From: Clostridia bacterium
GTDB taxonomy: Bacteria; Bacillota; Clostridia; Oscillospirales; CAG-272
Direction: 5' to 3'
Length of the DNA: 64,000 nt
NCBI GenBank assembly: GCA_017453245.1
Contig: JAFTKM010000007.1
Coordinates: 186,001 to 250,000, forward strand
Program-made: the position numbers and the translations under genes
In this document: one piece after another, positions 10,168-21,786 of the stretch
How positions within the stretch are numbered: position 1 is the first letter of the stretch
How the letters are laid out: each line of letters begins with the position of its first letter
Notes under the pieces: model-generated
What the model was told of the DNA's origin: nothing
Database searches by the model: none
What the model saw: the letters and a program-made list of their open reading frames with translations, nothing else

Positions 10168-11964
10168 ATGATAAAGAACAAATTCAACTACCTCGGAGTT
10201 GCCGAGGCAAAATACGCAGGCGCTCCCCACGATTACGTGCTCATTACAGAAAAGCATCAGCTTCTCGATAAAAAGACGTGGGATAAATTCGTAGAGGTAT
10301 TTACCGAGGATTCCGACGACCACGATATCGGCTGGAGATGCGAGTATTGGGGCAAGATGATGCGAGGCGCTTGCCTGACCTACAGATACCACGGCGACGA
10401 CGAGCTCTACGCTATGCTCGATTATGCGGTGCGCGAGCTTCTCAAGGTACAGAGAGAGGACGGACGCTTCTCCACCTATTCCGAGAAGATGCAGTTTAAC
10501 GGCTGGGACCTCTGGGGAAGAAAATACGTGCTCACCGGTATGATGCACTTTATCGATATCTGCAAGGATGAGGCTCTCAAGGCTGAGATCCTTGAAGCAA
10601 TTTCCCGTCACGCAGATTACATAGTTGAGAAGATAGGCAAGGGCGAAGGTCAGAAGAGTATCCTCGAGACCTCGAGTCATTGGCTCTGCCTCAACTCCTG
10701 CACCATTCTCGAGCCCTTTATCGATCTTTACATTAGAACGGGCAAGAAGTCCTATCTCGACTTTGCCGAGTATATTATAGGTCTTGGCGGCTGCGCGGGC
10801 GGTAATCTTATCGACCTTGCTATTCTTGACGAGATCGCACCCTACGAATACCCCGTAAACAAGGCTTACGAGATGATGTCCTTCTTTGAAGGCTTGCTCG
10901 CATACTATGAGCTCACAGGCGAAGAGAAGTATCTCGATGCAGTAAGCAAGTTTGTCGAGAAAATAAACGAGACCGACGTCACTATTATCGGCTGCTCAGG
11001 CTGTACTCACGAGCTCTTCGACCACTCCGCAATTATGCAGACCGAGTTCAACGAGGTGCAGATGCAGGAGACCTGCGTTACCGTAACCTGGATGAGAATT
11101 CTTACAAGACTCCATCTCCTTACCGGTAAGGTTGAATATATAGACAGAATCGAGAGATCTGCTTACAACGCTCTTTACGGAAGCATTAATACAAAAAATG
11201 AGAAGGGATTGTCGATCGAGGAGGGATTGTTTATTGATCCCGTTATCTTTGACAGCTACAGCCCTCTTTACAACAATCGCCGCGGTCTTGCTACCGGTGG
11301 ATTCAAGAGATTCCGCTCTGGAGGCTTCTACGGCTGCTGCGCTTGTATCGGCTCCGCAGGCACAGGTATTTTCCCGCTTATAGGCACTCTTAAGAGCGAA
11401 GAGGGAATTGTAATTAACGAGTCTTTTGAGGGTGTTGTAAAGACTGCGACTCCTCTCGGCAATTCCCTGACTCTTAACGCGGTAACTGATTATCCCACCG
11501 GTGAGAAATACACTCTTGCAGTCTTCCTTGAGAATGACGAGGAGTTTGAGATAAAAATCAGAATTCCCGATTGGTGCGATGAGGCTACCGTCACAGTTGG
11601 AGATGAGATAAAGAAGGCTTACCCCGGCTATTATTCCATCAAGAGAGTATGGTCCGACGGAGACACGGTAGAGGTGGAATTCCCGCTCCACCTGAAGTCA
11701 CACCACCTTAACGGAAAGACCGCTTACACCTACGGTCCTCTCGTTCTCGCAAGAGACGAAATCAAGGAGGGTAAAAAGACCGATTCCGCCTTCGCTCCTA
11801 CAGAGCACAATGCGTACAAGATTGTAGAGGCGGGCGACGGCGAAATGCTCCGTCTTATGCTTGAGTGCGACGGCGAGGACGTGCTTCTCACCGACTATGC
11901 CTCCTGCGGTAAATACTGGACTAAGAAGAACGCAAACGTCTCCGTCTGGCTTAACGCAAAATAA
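10168..11964 (+). CDS. GH127-family glycoside hydrolase (putative beta-L-arabinofuranosidase)
   Basis: 598 residues of the DUF1680/GH127 family, which removes terminal beta-L-arabinofuranose from plant hydroxyproline-linked arabinans by a cysteine-nucleophile, zinc-dependent mechanism. Seen: an alpha-helical barrel with the EXC motif QETCVTVTWM (Glu301, Cys303) and the CC motif FYGCCACIG (Cys390, Cys391), matching the zinc and nucleophile set of the characterised enzyme family, followed by a beta-sandwich (LRLMLECDGEDVLLTDYASC). No signal peptide, so substrate is probably imported oligosaccharide. AAGGAG precedes the ATG. Downstream lies an intergenic hairpin array. Confidence 0.85.
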   Translation: MIKNKFNYLGVAEAKYAGAPHDYVLITEKHQLLDKKTWDKFVEVFTEDSDDHDIGWRCEYWGKMMRGACLTYRYHGDDELYAMLDYAVRELLKVQREDGRFSTYSEKMQFNGWDLWGRKYVLTGMMHFIDICKDEALKAEILEAISRHADYIVEKIGKGEGQKSILETSSHWLCLNSCTILEPFIDLYIRTGKKSYLDFAEYIIGLGGCAGGNLIDLAILDEIAPYEYPVNKAYEMMSFFEGLLAYYELTGEEKYLDAVSKFVEKINETDVTIIGCSGCTHELFDHSAIMQTEFNEVQMQETCVTVTWMRILTRLHLLTGKVEYIDRIERSAYNALYGSINTKNEKGLSIEEGLFIDPVIFDSYSPLYNNRRGLATGGFKRFRSGGFYGCCACIGSAGTGIFPLIGTLKSEEGIVINESFEGVVKTATPLGNSLTLNAVTDYPTGEKYTLAVFLENDEEFEIKIRIPDWCDEATVTVGDEIKKAYPGYYSIKRVWSDGDTVEVEFPLHLKSHHLNGKTAYTYGPLVLARDEIKEGKKTDSAFAPTEHNAYKIVEAGDGEMLRLMLECDGEDVLLTDYASCGKYWTKKNANVSVWLNAK

Positions 11965-11966
11965 TA

Positions 11967-12068
11967 AGTTCACCCTGTGTGAACTTAATTGCGCGCAGCG
12001 CAACTTCACTGCGTAGCAACTTCACTACAAAGTAACTTCACTCGCACATTTTTTGTGCGAACTTCACT
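11967..12068. repeat. Hairpin array A, constant word AACTTCACT
   Basis: Begins one base after the GH127 stop with the palindrome AAGTTCAC-N5-GTGAACTT. Units then alternate the constant word AACTTCACT with small hairpins: TTGCGC-gca-GCGCAA, TGC-gta-GCA, TAC-aaa-GTA and CGCACA-N5-TGTGCG. The word is fixed and every hairpin differs. Confidence 0.85.
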
Positions 12069-12075
12069 AAAAATA

Positions 12076-12121
12076 AAAAAAGCAGTAATTACAACACCTT
12101 GGTTGTTTTTACTGCTTTTTC
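12076..12121. terminator. Bidirectional terminator
   Basis: AAAAAGCAGTAA pairs with TTACTGCTTTTT, with an inner ACAAC/GTTGT stem, between the converging glycosidase and RNase J genes. Confidence 0.9.
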
Positions 12122-12153
12122 TTTATTTTTGACAACTAATATTTACATATTTA

Positions 12154-13842
12154 TTAAATATCCATTATCACGGGTAGTATCATAGGTCTGCGCTTTGTTT
12201 CTTTAAAGATGAATTTTGCAATATCATCCTTAACAGAATTCTTGATAGACGCCCAATCTCTCGTTCTTCTTGTGAGAGCCTTTTCTATCGACTGCGATGC
12301 TATTTCCTTAACCCTTGCCATAAGCTCCTCGGACTCCCTGACGTATACGAATCCGCGGGATACAACGTCGGGACCGGAAACTATCTCACCGTAGTCGTTT
12401 ACCGTAGCAACAACCACAACGAGACCGTCCTCCGCGAGATGCTTTCTGTCACGCAGAACAACAGCGCCTATATCACCAACTCCCGCGCCGTCAACAAGCA
12501 CGTTACCTGCGGGAACCTCGCCTGAGAATTTCGCGCTCTTTTTATCAATTTCCAATACCTTGCCAAGATCGGATATAAAGATCTTATCCGAGGGGATACC
12601 CATAAACTCGCCTATATCCTTATTGGCGTAAAGGTGTCTGTATTCACCGTGTATGGGCATTAAGTACTTGGGACGAAGGAGAGCCATCAGAAGCTTTATT
12701 TCCTCTCTGCAAGCGTGTCCCGAGACGTGCAGGTCCTCAGAGGAGTCGTGCACTACCTTGACGCCGTTTCTCACAAGGGCGTTAATTATCCTGCCTACAA
12801 GCTTTTCGTTACCGGGGATAGCGTGAGAGGAGAGTATAACCACGTCACTCGGAGCGATCCTCACCTGATTGTGCTCGCTAAAAGCGATTCTATACAGCGC
12901 GGACATAGGCTCACCCTGGCTTCCCGTGGTGATTATGGTGATCTCCTCAGGACGGTATTTTTTCATCTCAGAAACGTCGATAAGCACTCCGTCGGGTAAT
13001 TCGACGTATCCGAGCTCCGCCGCCGCTCCTATGACGTTTATCATGCTCCTGCCGAGGATCACGACCTTGCGGTTATGTCTTGCGCTTGTGTTTATAATCT
13101 GCTGAACTCTGTGAACGTTGGAGGAGAAGGTCGCAATAATGATTCTCTTATTCTCATACTGAGAGAAAATTCTCTCAAGGCTTGAGCCGACCGTTCTTTC
13201 CGAGGGAGTGAAGCCCGGACGCTCAGCGTTTGTGGACTCACAGAGGAGCAGGGTAACACCCTCTCTGCCAAGCTCGCCTATTCTCGTCAGATCCATCATC
13301 TTTCCGTCGATGGGAGAAACGTCGAGCTTAAAGTCTCCGGAGTGATATACGATACCTACGGGCGTTCTTATCGCTATCGCGCAAGCATCGGCGATGGAGT
13401 GATTTACGTGGATAAATTCCGCCTTAAAGACGCCGAGATTTACAACGTCACCCGCCTCTACCGTATAGAGCTCGGGATTATTCGGCGGGGGATTTTCATC
13501 AAGCTTTCCTTCGATAATACCGAGAGAAAGCCTTGTGCCGTAGATGGGCGCGTCGATCTGCTGAAGCACGTAGGGCACAGCACCGATATGGTCCTCGTGT
13601 CCGTGAGTTATAAGTATGCCGCGTATCTTATGCGCGTTGGAGACAAGGTATGAGACGTCGGGTATAACGAGATCGATACCGGGCATATCATCGTCGGGAA
13701 ATCCCATACCGCAGTCGATAACGATTATGTCGTCACCGTACTCGAGGACTGTCATATTCTTACCTATTTCCTCAAGTCCGCCAAGACACATAACCTTTAG
13801 CTTACCGCCTCTGTCCGCCTTTCTGTTTTGTTTTCTTTCCAT
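12154..13842 (-). CDS. rnj: Ribonuclease J
   Basis: Metallo-beta-lactamase/beta-CASP ribonuclease with 5'-3' exo- and endonuclease activity in mRNA decay and rRNA maturation. Seen: the zinc motif LITHGHEDHIGAVPYV, GDFKLD and STNAERPG in the MBL core, beta-CASP motifs FSSNVHRVQQI and TTGSQGEPMSAL, and HVSGHACREE near the C terminus. About 562 residues, normal. The start is uncertain: neither the ATG at 13842 nor an in-frame GTG at 13854 has a Shine-Dalgarno; the only AAAGGA lies about 60 bp upstream, next to the stop of the preceding gene. Possible leaderless or coupled initiation. Confidence 0.93.
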   Translation of the reverse strand: MERKQNRKADRGGKLKVMCLGGLEEIGKNMTVLEYGDDIIVIDCGMGFPDDDMPGIDLVIPDVSYLVSNAHKIRGILITHGHEDHIGAVPYVLQQIDAPIYGTRLSLGIIEGKLDENPPPNNPELYTVEAGDVVNLGVFKAEFIHVNHSIADACAIAIRTPVGIVYHSGDFKLDVSPIDGKMMDLTRIGELGREGVTLLLCESTNAERPGFTPSERTVGSSLERIFSQYENKRIIIATFSSNVHRVQQIINTSARHNRKVVILGRSMINVIGAAAELGYVELPDGVLIDVSEMKKYRPEEITIITTGSQGEPMSALYRIAFSEHNQVRIAPSDVVILSSHAIPGNEKLVGRIINALVRNGVKVVHDSSEDLHVSGHACREEIKLLMALLRPKYLMPIHGEYRHLYANKDIGEFMGIPSDKIFISDLGKVLEIDKKSAKFSGEVPAGNVLVDGAGVGDIGAVVLRDRKHLAEDGLVVVVATVNDYGEIVSGPDVVSRGFVYVRESEELMARVKEIASQSIEKALTRRTRDWASIKNSVKDDIAKFIFKETKRRPMILPVIMDI

Positions 13843-13906
13843 ATATAAATTCACTGCAAAATCAACAAAATGTAAATCAATATTTACTTTTACAGCGTTT
13901 TCCTTT

Positions 13907-14182
13907 CTATTTTATAAATAAACCGATTATTATTCCTACCGCAATTCCTGAAATTACGGGGATTACTTTTGCTTTTATAAAGCCGATAATTATGTTTTTC
14001 GGGCTTTTCTTTTCCTTTGGGAATACGCATTCGTCAAGGATCCTGTTAGCCTCTTCTATCATATCGCGCTCATCCATATCTTTACCGAGCGCACTGTCGC
14101 TCACCAAGAAGTAAGCCTCGTCGAACACACCGCTGTCGGTGTTCTTCAGATAAATTATTTTCTTCTGACAGCCTCTTACCAT
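13907..14182 (-). CDS. Small C-terminally anchored membrane protein
   Basis: 91 residues, not recognised. The N-terminal 65 residues are polar, with ERDMIEEANRILDECV helical. The last 25 residues (VIPVISGIAVGIIIGLFI) form one transmembrane helix, so the protein is probably tail-anchored with its bulk in the cytosol. AGAGGTG lies 5 bases before the ATG. It sits 64 bp upstream of RNase J on the same strand, so co-transcription is likely; a link with the RNA degradosome is only a guess from position. Confidence 0.65.
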   Translation of the reverse strand: MVRGCQKKIIYLKNTDSGVFDEAYFLVSDSALGKDMDERDMIEEANRILDECVFPKEKKSPKNIIIGFIKAKVIPVISGIAVGIIIGLFIK

Positions 14183-14295
14183 TTTTACACCTCTTATAAA
14201 AAAGACTGTCCTACGTATAAGACAGCCGCACTGCAGAAGAATTATAGTCGTTAATAGAGTCTTTTATACGCGTCAAAAAAATATTACGGATAGGG

Positions 14296-14324
14296 AGGGG
14301 ATACCGTAAACGTACGGCATCCCC
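14296..14324. other. Hairpin downstream of the XRE gene
   Basis: GGGGATACCGT pairs with ACGGCATCCCC (one bulge) around a short loop. On the minus strand it follows the XRE gene but lacks an adjacent T-run, so a terminator role is doubtful. Confidence 0.4.
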
Positions 14325-14425
14325 ATCTTGCCTTTAGTTGATCACTCATTCAGAGTGACAAGCATTCAAGGCTATATATCCGTAAGACAAATCACTTGCG
14401 TGTCCGTCTTAAGTAATTCTGAAAA

Positions 14426-15109
14426 TTACTTTCTGCCGAAAAGCTTACCGAAGAAGCCCTTCTTTACCTCGGGAGCAGGCTCAGCCTTGGGAGCGGGCTC
14501 TGCTGCGGGAGCGGGAGCGGGAGTCTCAACTACAGGTGCAGCTACGGGAGTCTCTACTACGGGAGCTGCTACAGGAGCTGCTACGGGAGCCTCTACTACG
14601 GGTGCGGGTGCGGGAGCTGCTACGGGAGTCTCAACTACGGGCGCAGCTACGGGAGCCTCTACTACGGGAGCAGGAGCTGCCTTGGGAGCGGGAGCCGCCT
14701 TAGGAGCAGGTGCTGCCTTGGGTGCGGGCTCTGCCTTAGGAGCGGGAGCTGCCTTGGGAGCAGGAGCTGCCTTAGGTGTGGGAGCGTAAGCCTCTCTCAT
14801 TGCCTTTGCGGCTGCGCGAGCTGCCTTTCTCTCTTCCTTAGCCGCATTGTCTGCAGCGATCTCTTCAGCGGTTCTTCTCTTTCTTCTCTTCTTCTCGGGA
14901 AGAACTACCTCGTAGTTGTCGTCAAGAAGATCGTCGATGCTGATACCAAAGAGGTGCTTCATCTCAATGAGCTTAGGAACCTCAGGATAAGACTGACCGG
15001 ATTCCCACTTGTAGACTGCCTGTCTGGATACTCCAACAGCGCAAGCAAACTCATCCTGTGTGATTTTCTTGAGTTTTCTGAGTTTCACAAGTTTTTCTTT
15101 AAAAGTCAT
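14426..15109 (-). CDS. XRE-family regulator with Pro/Ala/Val-rich repeat tail
   Basis: Residues 4-60 are a clear Cro/CI-type helix-turn-helix (LRKLKKITQDEFACAVGVSR then QAVYKWESGQSYPEVPKL). A basic linker (KKRRKRRTAEEI) and Ala/Lys-rich helix follow. Residues from about 115 to 210 are a low-complexity tail of APAPKA and PVVEAPVAAP repeats, and the protein ends in a basic, aromatic FFGKLFGRK. 227 residues. The Pro/Ala tail resembles a spacer reaching to a membrane or partner; the amphipathic end could touch the membrane. Encoded 44 bp after the lipoprotein gene on the same strand as gyrA. The DNA of the tail is highly repetitive and may vary in length between strains. Confidence 0.8.
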   Translation of the reverse strand: MTFKEKLVKLRKLKKITQDEFACAVGVSRQAVYKWESGQSYPEVPKLIEMKHLFGISIDDLLDDNYEVVLPEKKRRKRRTAEEIAADNAAKEERKAARAAAKAMREAYAPTPKAAPAPKAAPAPKAEPAPKAAPAPKAAPAPKAAPAPVVEAPVAAPVVETPVAAPAPAPVVEAPVAAPVAAPVVETPVAAPVVETPAPAPAAEPAPKAEPAPEVKKGFFGKLFGRK

Positions 15110-15153
15110 TTTGTTTTCTCCTTTGTGAATTTTATTTATTTTTGACTTTTTAA

Positions 15154-15840
15154 TTATTTGAGATCTTTATTATTAAGCTCGTCGTATCGGTCCTTATACT
15201 CGTTGTAGTTGGCGTAGGTCGGATTGTCTATTCTCCAACCGCTCTCCTCCTCAACAAGCGTTATAGTTACCGTAGTCCTTTGCGATTTTCCGTCCTCGCG
15301 TGTGACCGTCGCCTCGACCGTCACGTATACCTTTTCCTTCTTTGATCCCACAGCCTTGAGGGTTGAGTAATCGTACTCTATCTTATCCTTCATCATAAGA
15401 GTGAAGTTTGAGTACACCATCAGGTGCGTGGGCTCTCCCGTCTGTTCGTCGTAGGCCTGATAATATCTCGCGGGAGTTACTATCGAGGTGTCCGTCGTCA
15501 TGGGAGATAAAATGGTTGAATAAAGTATGGAGGAGTATTCCTCTGAGAAGGTTTTCTCTGTCAGAGCCTTAAGCTCATCAATAGTAGAGAAGCCTAAGCT
15601 CTCGAGGTGATTATCGTTTGCTTTACGGTAATATCCTTTTTCCTCATCGCTGTCATAATACTCAATTCCGCTTCCATAGTAAACAATATTTAACATTTCC
15701 GCGTCTTTTAAGAGTATTTCCGTTGCCGCAATAACTTCTTCCTCATCATATCTTCTGTTACACGATGAGAGTGTGAGAGCTGATAGCGTCATTATCACGA
15801 TAAGAAATAAGGTGAGAATTTTGCGTCTTTCGTTCCTCAT
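15154..15840 (-). CDS. Putative lipoprotein of unknown function
   Basis: 228 residues with a lipoprotein signal (LIVIMTLSALTLSSC, lipobox Cys near residue 27). The mature part has a helical segment, then beta-rich sequence ending in RTTVTITLVEEESGWRIDNP, a pattern typical of NTF2-like or DUF4878-like lipoproteins, but I cannot assign it firmly. Its ATG overlaps the gyrA stop (TGATG), so translation is probably coupled to gyrA. It is exported and anchored on the outer face of the membrane. Confidence 0.7.
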   Translation of the reverse strand: MRNERRKILTLFLIVIMTLSALTLSSCNRRYDEEEVIAATEILLKDAEMLNIVYYGSGIEYYDSDEEKGYYRKANDNHLESLGFSTIDELKALTEKTFSEEYSSILYSTILSPMTTDTSIVTPARYYQAYDEQTGEPTHLMVYSNFTLMMKDKIEYDYSTLKAVGSKKEKVYVTVEATVTREDGKSQRTTVTITLVEEESGWRIDNPTYANYNEYKDRYDELNNKDLK

Positions 15841-18398
15841 CAGAACGATTCCTCCTCGGAGTCAAGGGCTGCTCTTTCTACCTCGGGCTTTACCTCGGGG
15901 GTAGGGGTGTTTTCGATTTCCTTATCCACCTCTTGGCTTTCCTTTTCGATCTCCTCGGTTTTCTCAAGTCTTGCGATGTTATTGATAAACGCACCCTCGG
16001 ACAGACGCATTACTATAACGCCCGTCGCGGTTCTTGAGTAAACGTTAATGCCTGCTACCGAAGTACGGATTATCGTTCCCTCGTTTGTGATTATCATAAT
16101 ATCGTCATCATCGGCGACCGTAATTACCGATGCGAGCTTACCGGTCTTTTCGGTAATGTTGTGACAGGTCACACCCTTACCGCCTCTGTGCTTCATCTGT
16201 CTGAAGTCGGAGAAGCTTGTTCTCTTACCCATACCGCCCTCGGTGATGGTAAGAAGCGTCTTTGTATCGTCTACGAGCGCTACGCCTACTACGTAATCGT
16301 CACCCTCAAGGGTAATACCTCTTACGCCGCGGGCTGTTCTACCCATAGCTCTTACGTTGTTCTCGTCAAATCTTACTGCCTGACCGTTTCTCGTAGCGAT
16401 GATAAGGCTCTCGTCGCCTCTTGTGTGTCTTACGAAGATAAGCTCGTCGTCCTCATCGAGGTTGATTGCTATCTTACCGCCCTTTCTCTGATACTCAAAG
16501 TCGGTAAGGAGCGTTCTCTTGGTTACGCCGCGCTTGGTTATCATCGTGAGGTACTCACCCTCTACGAATTCAGTGATGGGAATGATTGCCGTTACGTACT
16601 CGCCGTCCTGAAGCTCGATGATATTAACGAGGTTCGTGCCCTTAGCCTGTCTTCCTGCCTCGGGGATCCTGTACGCCTTCTTAGCGTATACACGTCCCTT
16701 GTTGGTGAAGAACATAAGGTTGGAATGGCTGTTTGCGACGATTACGTCCTCGACGAAGTCATCCTCCTTGGTAGTCATACCGATAACGCCCTTACCGCCT
16801 CTGTTCTGCGCGGTGTAGACGCTCGCCTTCTGGCGCTTTATGTATCCGGTGTGGCTTACCGTAATTACACAGGTGTGTCTTTCAATAAGGTCCTCAAGGT
16901 CGATCTCCTCGACAGCCTCGACGATCTCGGATTTTCTTCCGTCGCCGAACTTTTCTCTGATCTCGGTGATCTCCTTCTTGATAATCTCCTTAACCTTGTT
17001 CTCGTCCTCGAGAATACCGCGAAGCTCGTCAACGATTACGGTGAGCTTTGCGAGTCTGTCCTCGACCTTCTGTCTTTCGAGACCGGAGAGCTTACCGAGA
17101 GTCATCTCGACTATCGCCTGCGCCTGAGCGTCGGAAAGTGCGAAGCGCTCCATAAGTCTTTCCTTAGCGTTGGGAATTGACTCACTGCTCTTGATTATCG
17201 CGATTACCTCGTCGATATTGTCTATCGCGATCTTGTAGCCCTCGAGAATGTGCATCTCGCGAAGAGCCTTGTCAAGGTCGAACTTGGTTCTGTTTATGAT
17301 TACTTCCTTCTGGAATTCGATATATCTGTCGAGTATTTCGGGCAGGGAAAGAGTCTTGGGCTCTCCGCCGTCGATAACGAGCATATTTATCGAGCAGGTA
17401 TCCTGAAGCTGAGTGTACTTGTAAAGCTGATTTAATATTACCTCGCCGTTAGCGTCCTTGCGGTATTCAACGACGATTCTCATACCGCCTCGTCCGGATT
17501 CGTCACGGAGCGCGGTGATGCCTTCGATTCTCTTTTCCTTTACGAGGTTTGCGATACTCTCGATAAGCATCGACTTATTTACCATATAGGGAATTTCGGT
17601 GAAGACTATGCGTCTGTGCTCATCGTCTACCTCGGCTCTTGCTCTTATATAGACTCTGCCGCGTCCGGTCTCGTACGCGTCCTTAATACCGCGCGAGCCG
17701 TAGATGATAGCCGAGGTGGGGAAGTCGGGTCCCTTGATAAACATCATAAGGTCGTCTACCGTACACTCGGGATTATCTATTCTGTAAACTATTCCGTCAA
17801 TAACCTCCGTGAGGTTGTGGGGAGGGATATTGGTCGCCATACCGACCGCGATACCTACCGAGCCGTTAACGAGAAGGTTAGGGAGTCTCGAGGGGAGCAC
17901 CACCGGCTCGTCACGGGTGTTGTCGAAGTTTCGCACCATAGGCACGACCTTCTTTTCGATATCGCTCATCATGTAATTAGCGATTCTCGACATTCTCGCC
18001 TCGGTGTAACGGTATGCGGCGGGCGGGTCACCGTCGACGCTACCGAAGTTACCGTGGCCCTCTACGAGGGTGTATCGAAGGGAGAAGTCCTGCGCCATTC
18101 TTACCATAGTCTGATATACCGCGGAGTCGCCGTGCGGATGGTATCTACCGAGCACGTTACCGACGGTCGTCGCAGACTTACGGAAGGGCTTGTCGTGGGT
18201 CAAGTTATCCTCATACATAGCGTAGAGGATACGTCTCTGTCCCGGCTTCATACCGTCCCTTACGTCAGGAAGAGCACGAGAGGTAATAACACTCATCGAG
18301 TATTCAAGGAAGGAGGTTCTCACCTCTTTATCCATATCCCTCGTCTCAATCCTCTGCATAGGGAACTCTATGTCTTGGGATTTATAATTATGTTCCAT
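15840..18398 (-). CDS. gyrA: DNA gyrase subunit A
   Basis: Breakage-reunion subunit of gyrase. Seen: the catalytic Tyr131 in AAYRYTEAR, the quinolone-pocket helix [13 protein letters not shown] (Ser92, Gln96), a coiled-coil arm, and a C-terminal beta-pinwheel with the GyrA box QNRGGKG, which marks gyrase rather than topoisomerase IV. 852 residues, with a charged tail. Position 96 is Gln where most bacteria have Asp or Glu. It lies 93 bp after gyrB on the same strand and its stop overlaps the start of a lipoprotein gene. Confidence 0.97.
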   Translation of the reverse strand: MEHNYKSQDIEFPMQRIETRDMDKEVRTSFLEYSMSVITSRALPDVRDGMKPGQRRILYAMYEDNLTHDKPFRKSATTVGNVLGRYHPHGDSAVYQTMVRMAQDFSLRYTLVEGHGNFGSVDGDPPAAYRYTEARMSRIANYMMSDIEKKVVPMVRNFDNTRDEPVVLPSRLPNLLVNGSVGIAVGMATNIPPHNLTEVIDGIVYRIDNPECTVDDLMMFIKGPDFPTSAIIYGSRGIKDAYETGRGRVYIRARAEVDDEHRRIVFTEIPYMVNKSMLIESIANLVKEKRIEGITALRDESGRGGMRIVVEYRKDANGEVILNQLYKYTQLQDTCSINMLVIDGGEPKTLSLPEILDRYIEFQKEVIINRTKFDLDKALREMHILEGYKIAIDNIDEVIAIIKSSESIPNAKERLMERFALSDAQAQAIVEMTLGKLSGLERQKVEDRLAKLTVIVDELRGILEDENKVKEIIKKEITEIREKFGDGRKSEIVEAVEEIDLEDLIERHTCVITVSHTGYIKRQKASVYTAQNRGGKGVIGMTTKEDDFVEDVIVANSHSNLMFFTNKGRVYAKKAYRIPEAGRQAKGTNLVNIIELQDGEYVTAIIPITEFVEGEYLTMITKRGVTKRTLLTDFEYQRKGGKIAINLDEDDELIFVRHTRGDESLIIATRNGQAVRFDENNVRAMGRTARGVRGITLEGDDYVVGVALVDDTKTLLTITEGGMGKRTSFSDFRQMKHRGGKGVTCHNITEKTGKLASVITVADDDDIMIITNEGTIIRTSVAGINVYSRTATGVIVMRLSEGAFINNIARLEKTEEIEKESQEVDKEIENTPTPEVKPEVERAALDSEEESF

Positions 18399-18491
18399 TT
18401 TTGTTTATGCCTCACTTCACGCAAACAAAATTGATAAATATATGTAATTGACTATATTTGTTTGCATTTTGTCTTTTTAATTACTGTTTGA

Positions 18492-20669
<2,178 letters not shown>

Positions 20670-20689
<20 letters not shown>

Positions 20690-21773
20690 ATTGGCCATCC
20701 TTGATTTCTATAAGGTTCTTTGCGAGCGGCTTCATTTCCTCACACTCGCAAGCCGTTATAATAGTCTGCTTTCCCTTGAGGCTGTCGAGCACAAAGCGGC
20801 GTCTGCCCTCATCGAGCTCGCTGAGCATCTCGTCGAGCAGGAATACGGGGTATTCGCCGAAGGTGTCTCGTATTATCTCGCCCTCGGCAAGCTTCATCGA
20901 CAAAACTATCGACCTCTGCTGTCCCTGGGAGGCAAAGCCTCTGGTCGGCTGACCGTTTATTTTTATGATTATATCATCCCTTTGCGGTCCGTAAAGAGAC
21001 GAGCCGACTATTCGCTCCTTTTCAAGAGACGAGGTCAGGACCTTAAGGTATTCCGCCTGCGCGGACTCTCTGTCAAAGCCTTCCTCTACGTCGGACTTGT
21101 ACTCGAAGCTTATCTCCTCCTTACCGTCGGAGATCTTAAGACCTATGTCTTTTACGTATACCTCGAGCTTTTTTAGGTATTCAACCCTTGTTTTGTATAT
21201 ATACGACGCGTACTCAGCCATTGATTCCGACCAAGCGAGCAGCTCGCCTTCGTCTACAAAGAGTCCCTTCGAGGCATTTTTGAGGAGCGCATTTCTGTTA
21301 TCCAGCGCGGTCTGGAAGCGCGAGTAATCGCTTATGTACGCGGGATAATACTGCGCGGCCGCGACGTTTAAAAACGCGCGTCTTTCCTCGGGGCCTCCCT
21401 TGACAAGCGAGAGATTGTCGGGGTGAAAGAGTATAGCCTTGAAGCCCTCTATCAGCTCTCTTGCAGTTCTCACGGGGTAGCCGTTGCGCCTTCTGCGCTT
21501 CTCGCGCCCGAAGGAAGCGTATTCAAGTGAGCCTTCACCGTCCAGACTACCGTAATCTATCGCGATACGAAAGCCGTCTGTGTCGTATTTTACCATATCC
21601 TTTTCCTGAGCGGAGCGGAACGAGCGCCCGCGCGCGAAAAAGTAAATTCCTTCAATTACGTTTGTTTTACCGAGAGCGTTGCCGCCAAAGATAAGATTTA
21701 CACCGTCGGTGAATTCTATCTCGCATTTTCCGATATTACGGAAATTCTCGGCCTTAAACCTTTTGATTTGCAT
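20670..21773 (-). CDS. recF: DNA repair and recombination protein RecF
   Basis: SMC-like ATPase acting with RecO and RecR to load RecA at single-strand gaps. Seen: Walker A GGNALGKTN at about residues 31-39 (family form is usually GxNGxGKTN), the ABC-type signature ASQGQQRSIVLSMKLAE and Walker B VFLLDEMLSELD. 367 residues. It lies 13 bp after dnaN. The yaaA gene that often separates dnaN and recF in Firmicutes is absent here. Confidence 0.96.
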
Positions 21774-21786
21774 TATTTAAAGACTA

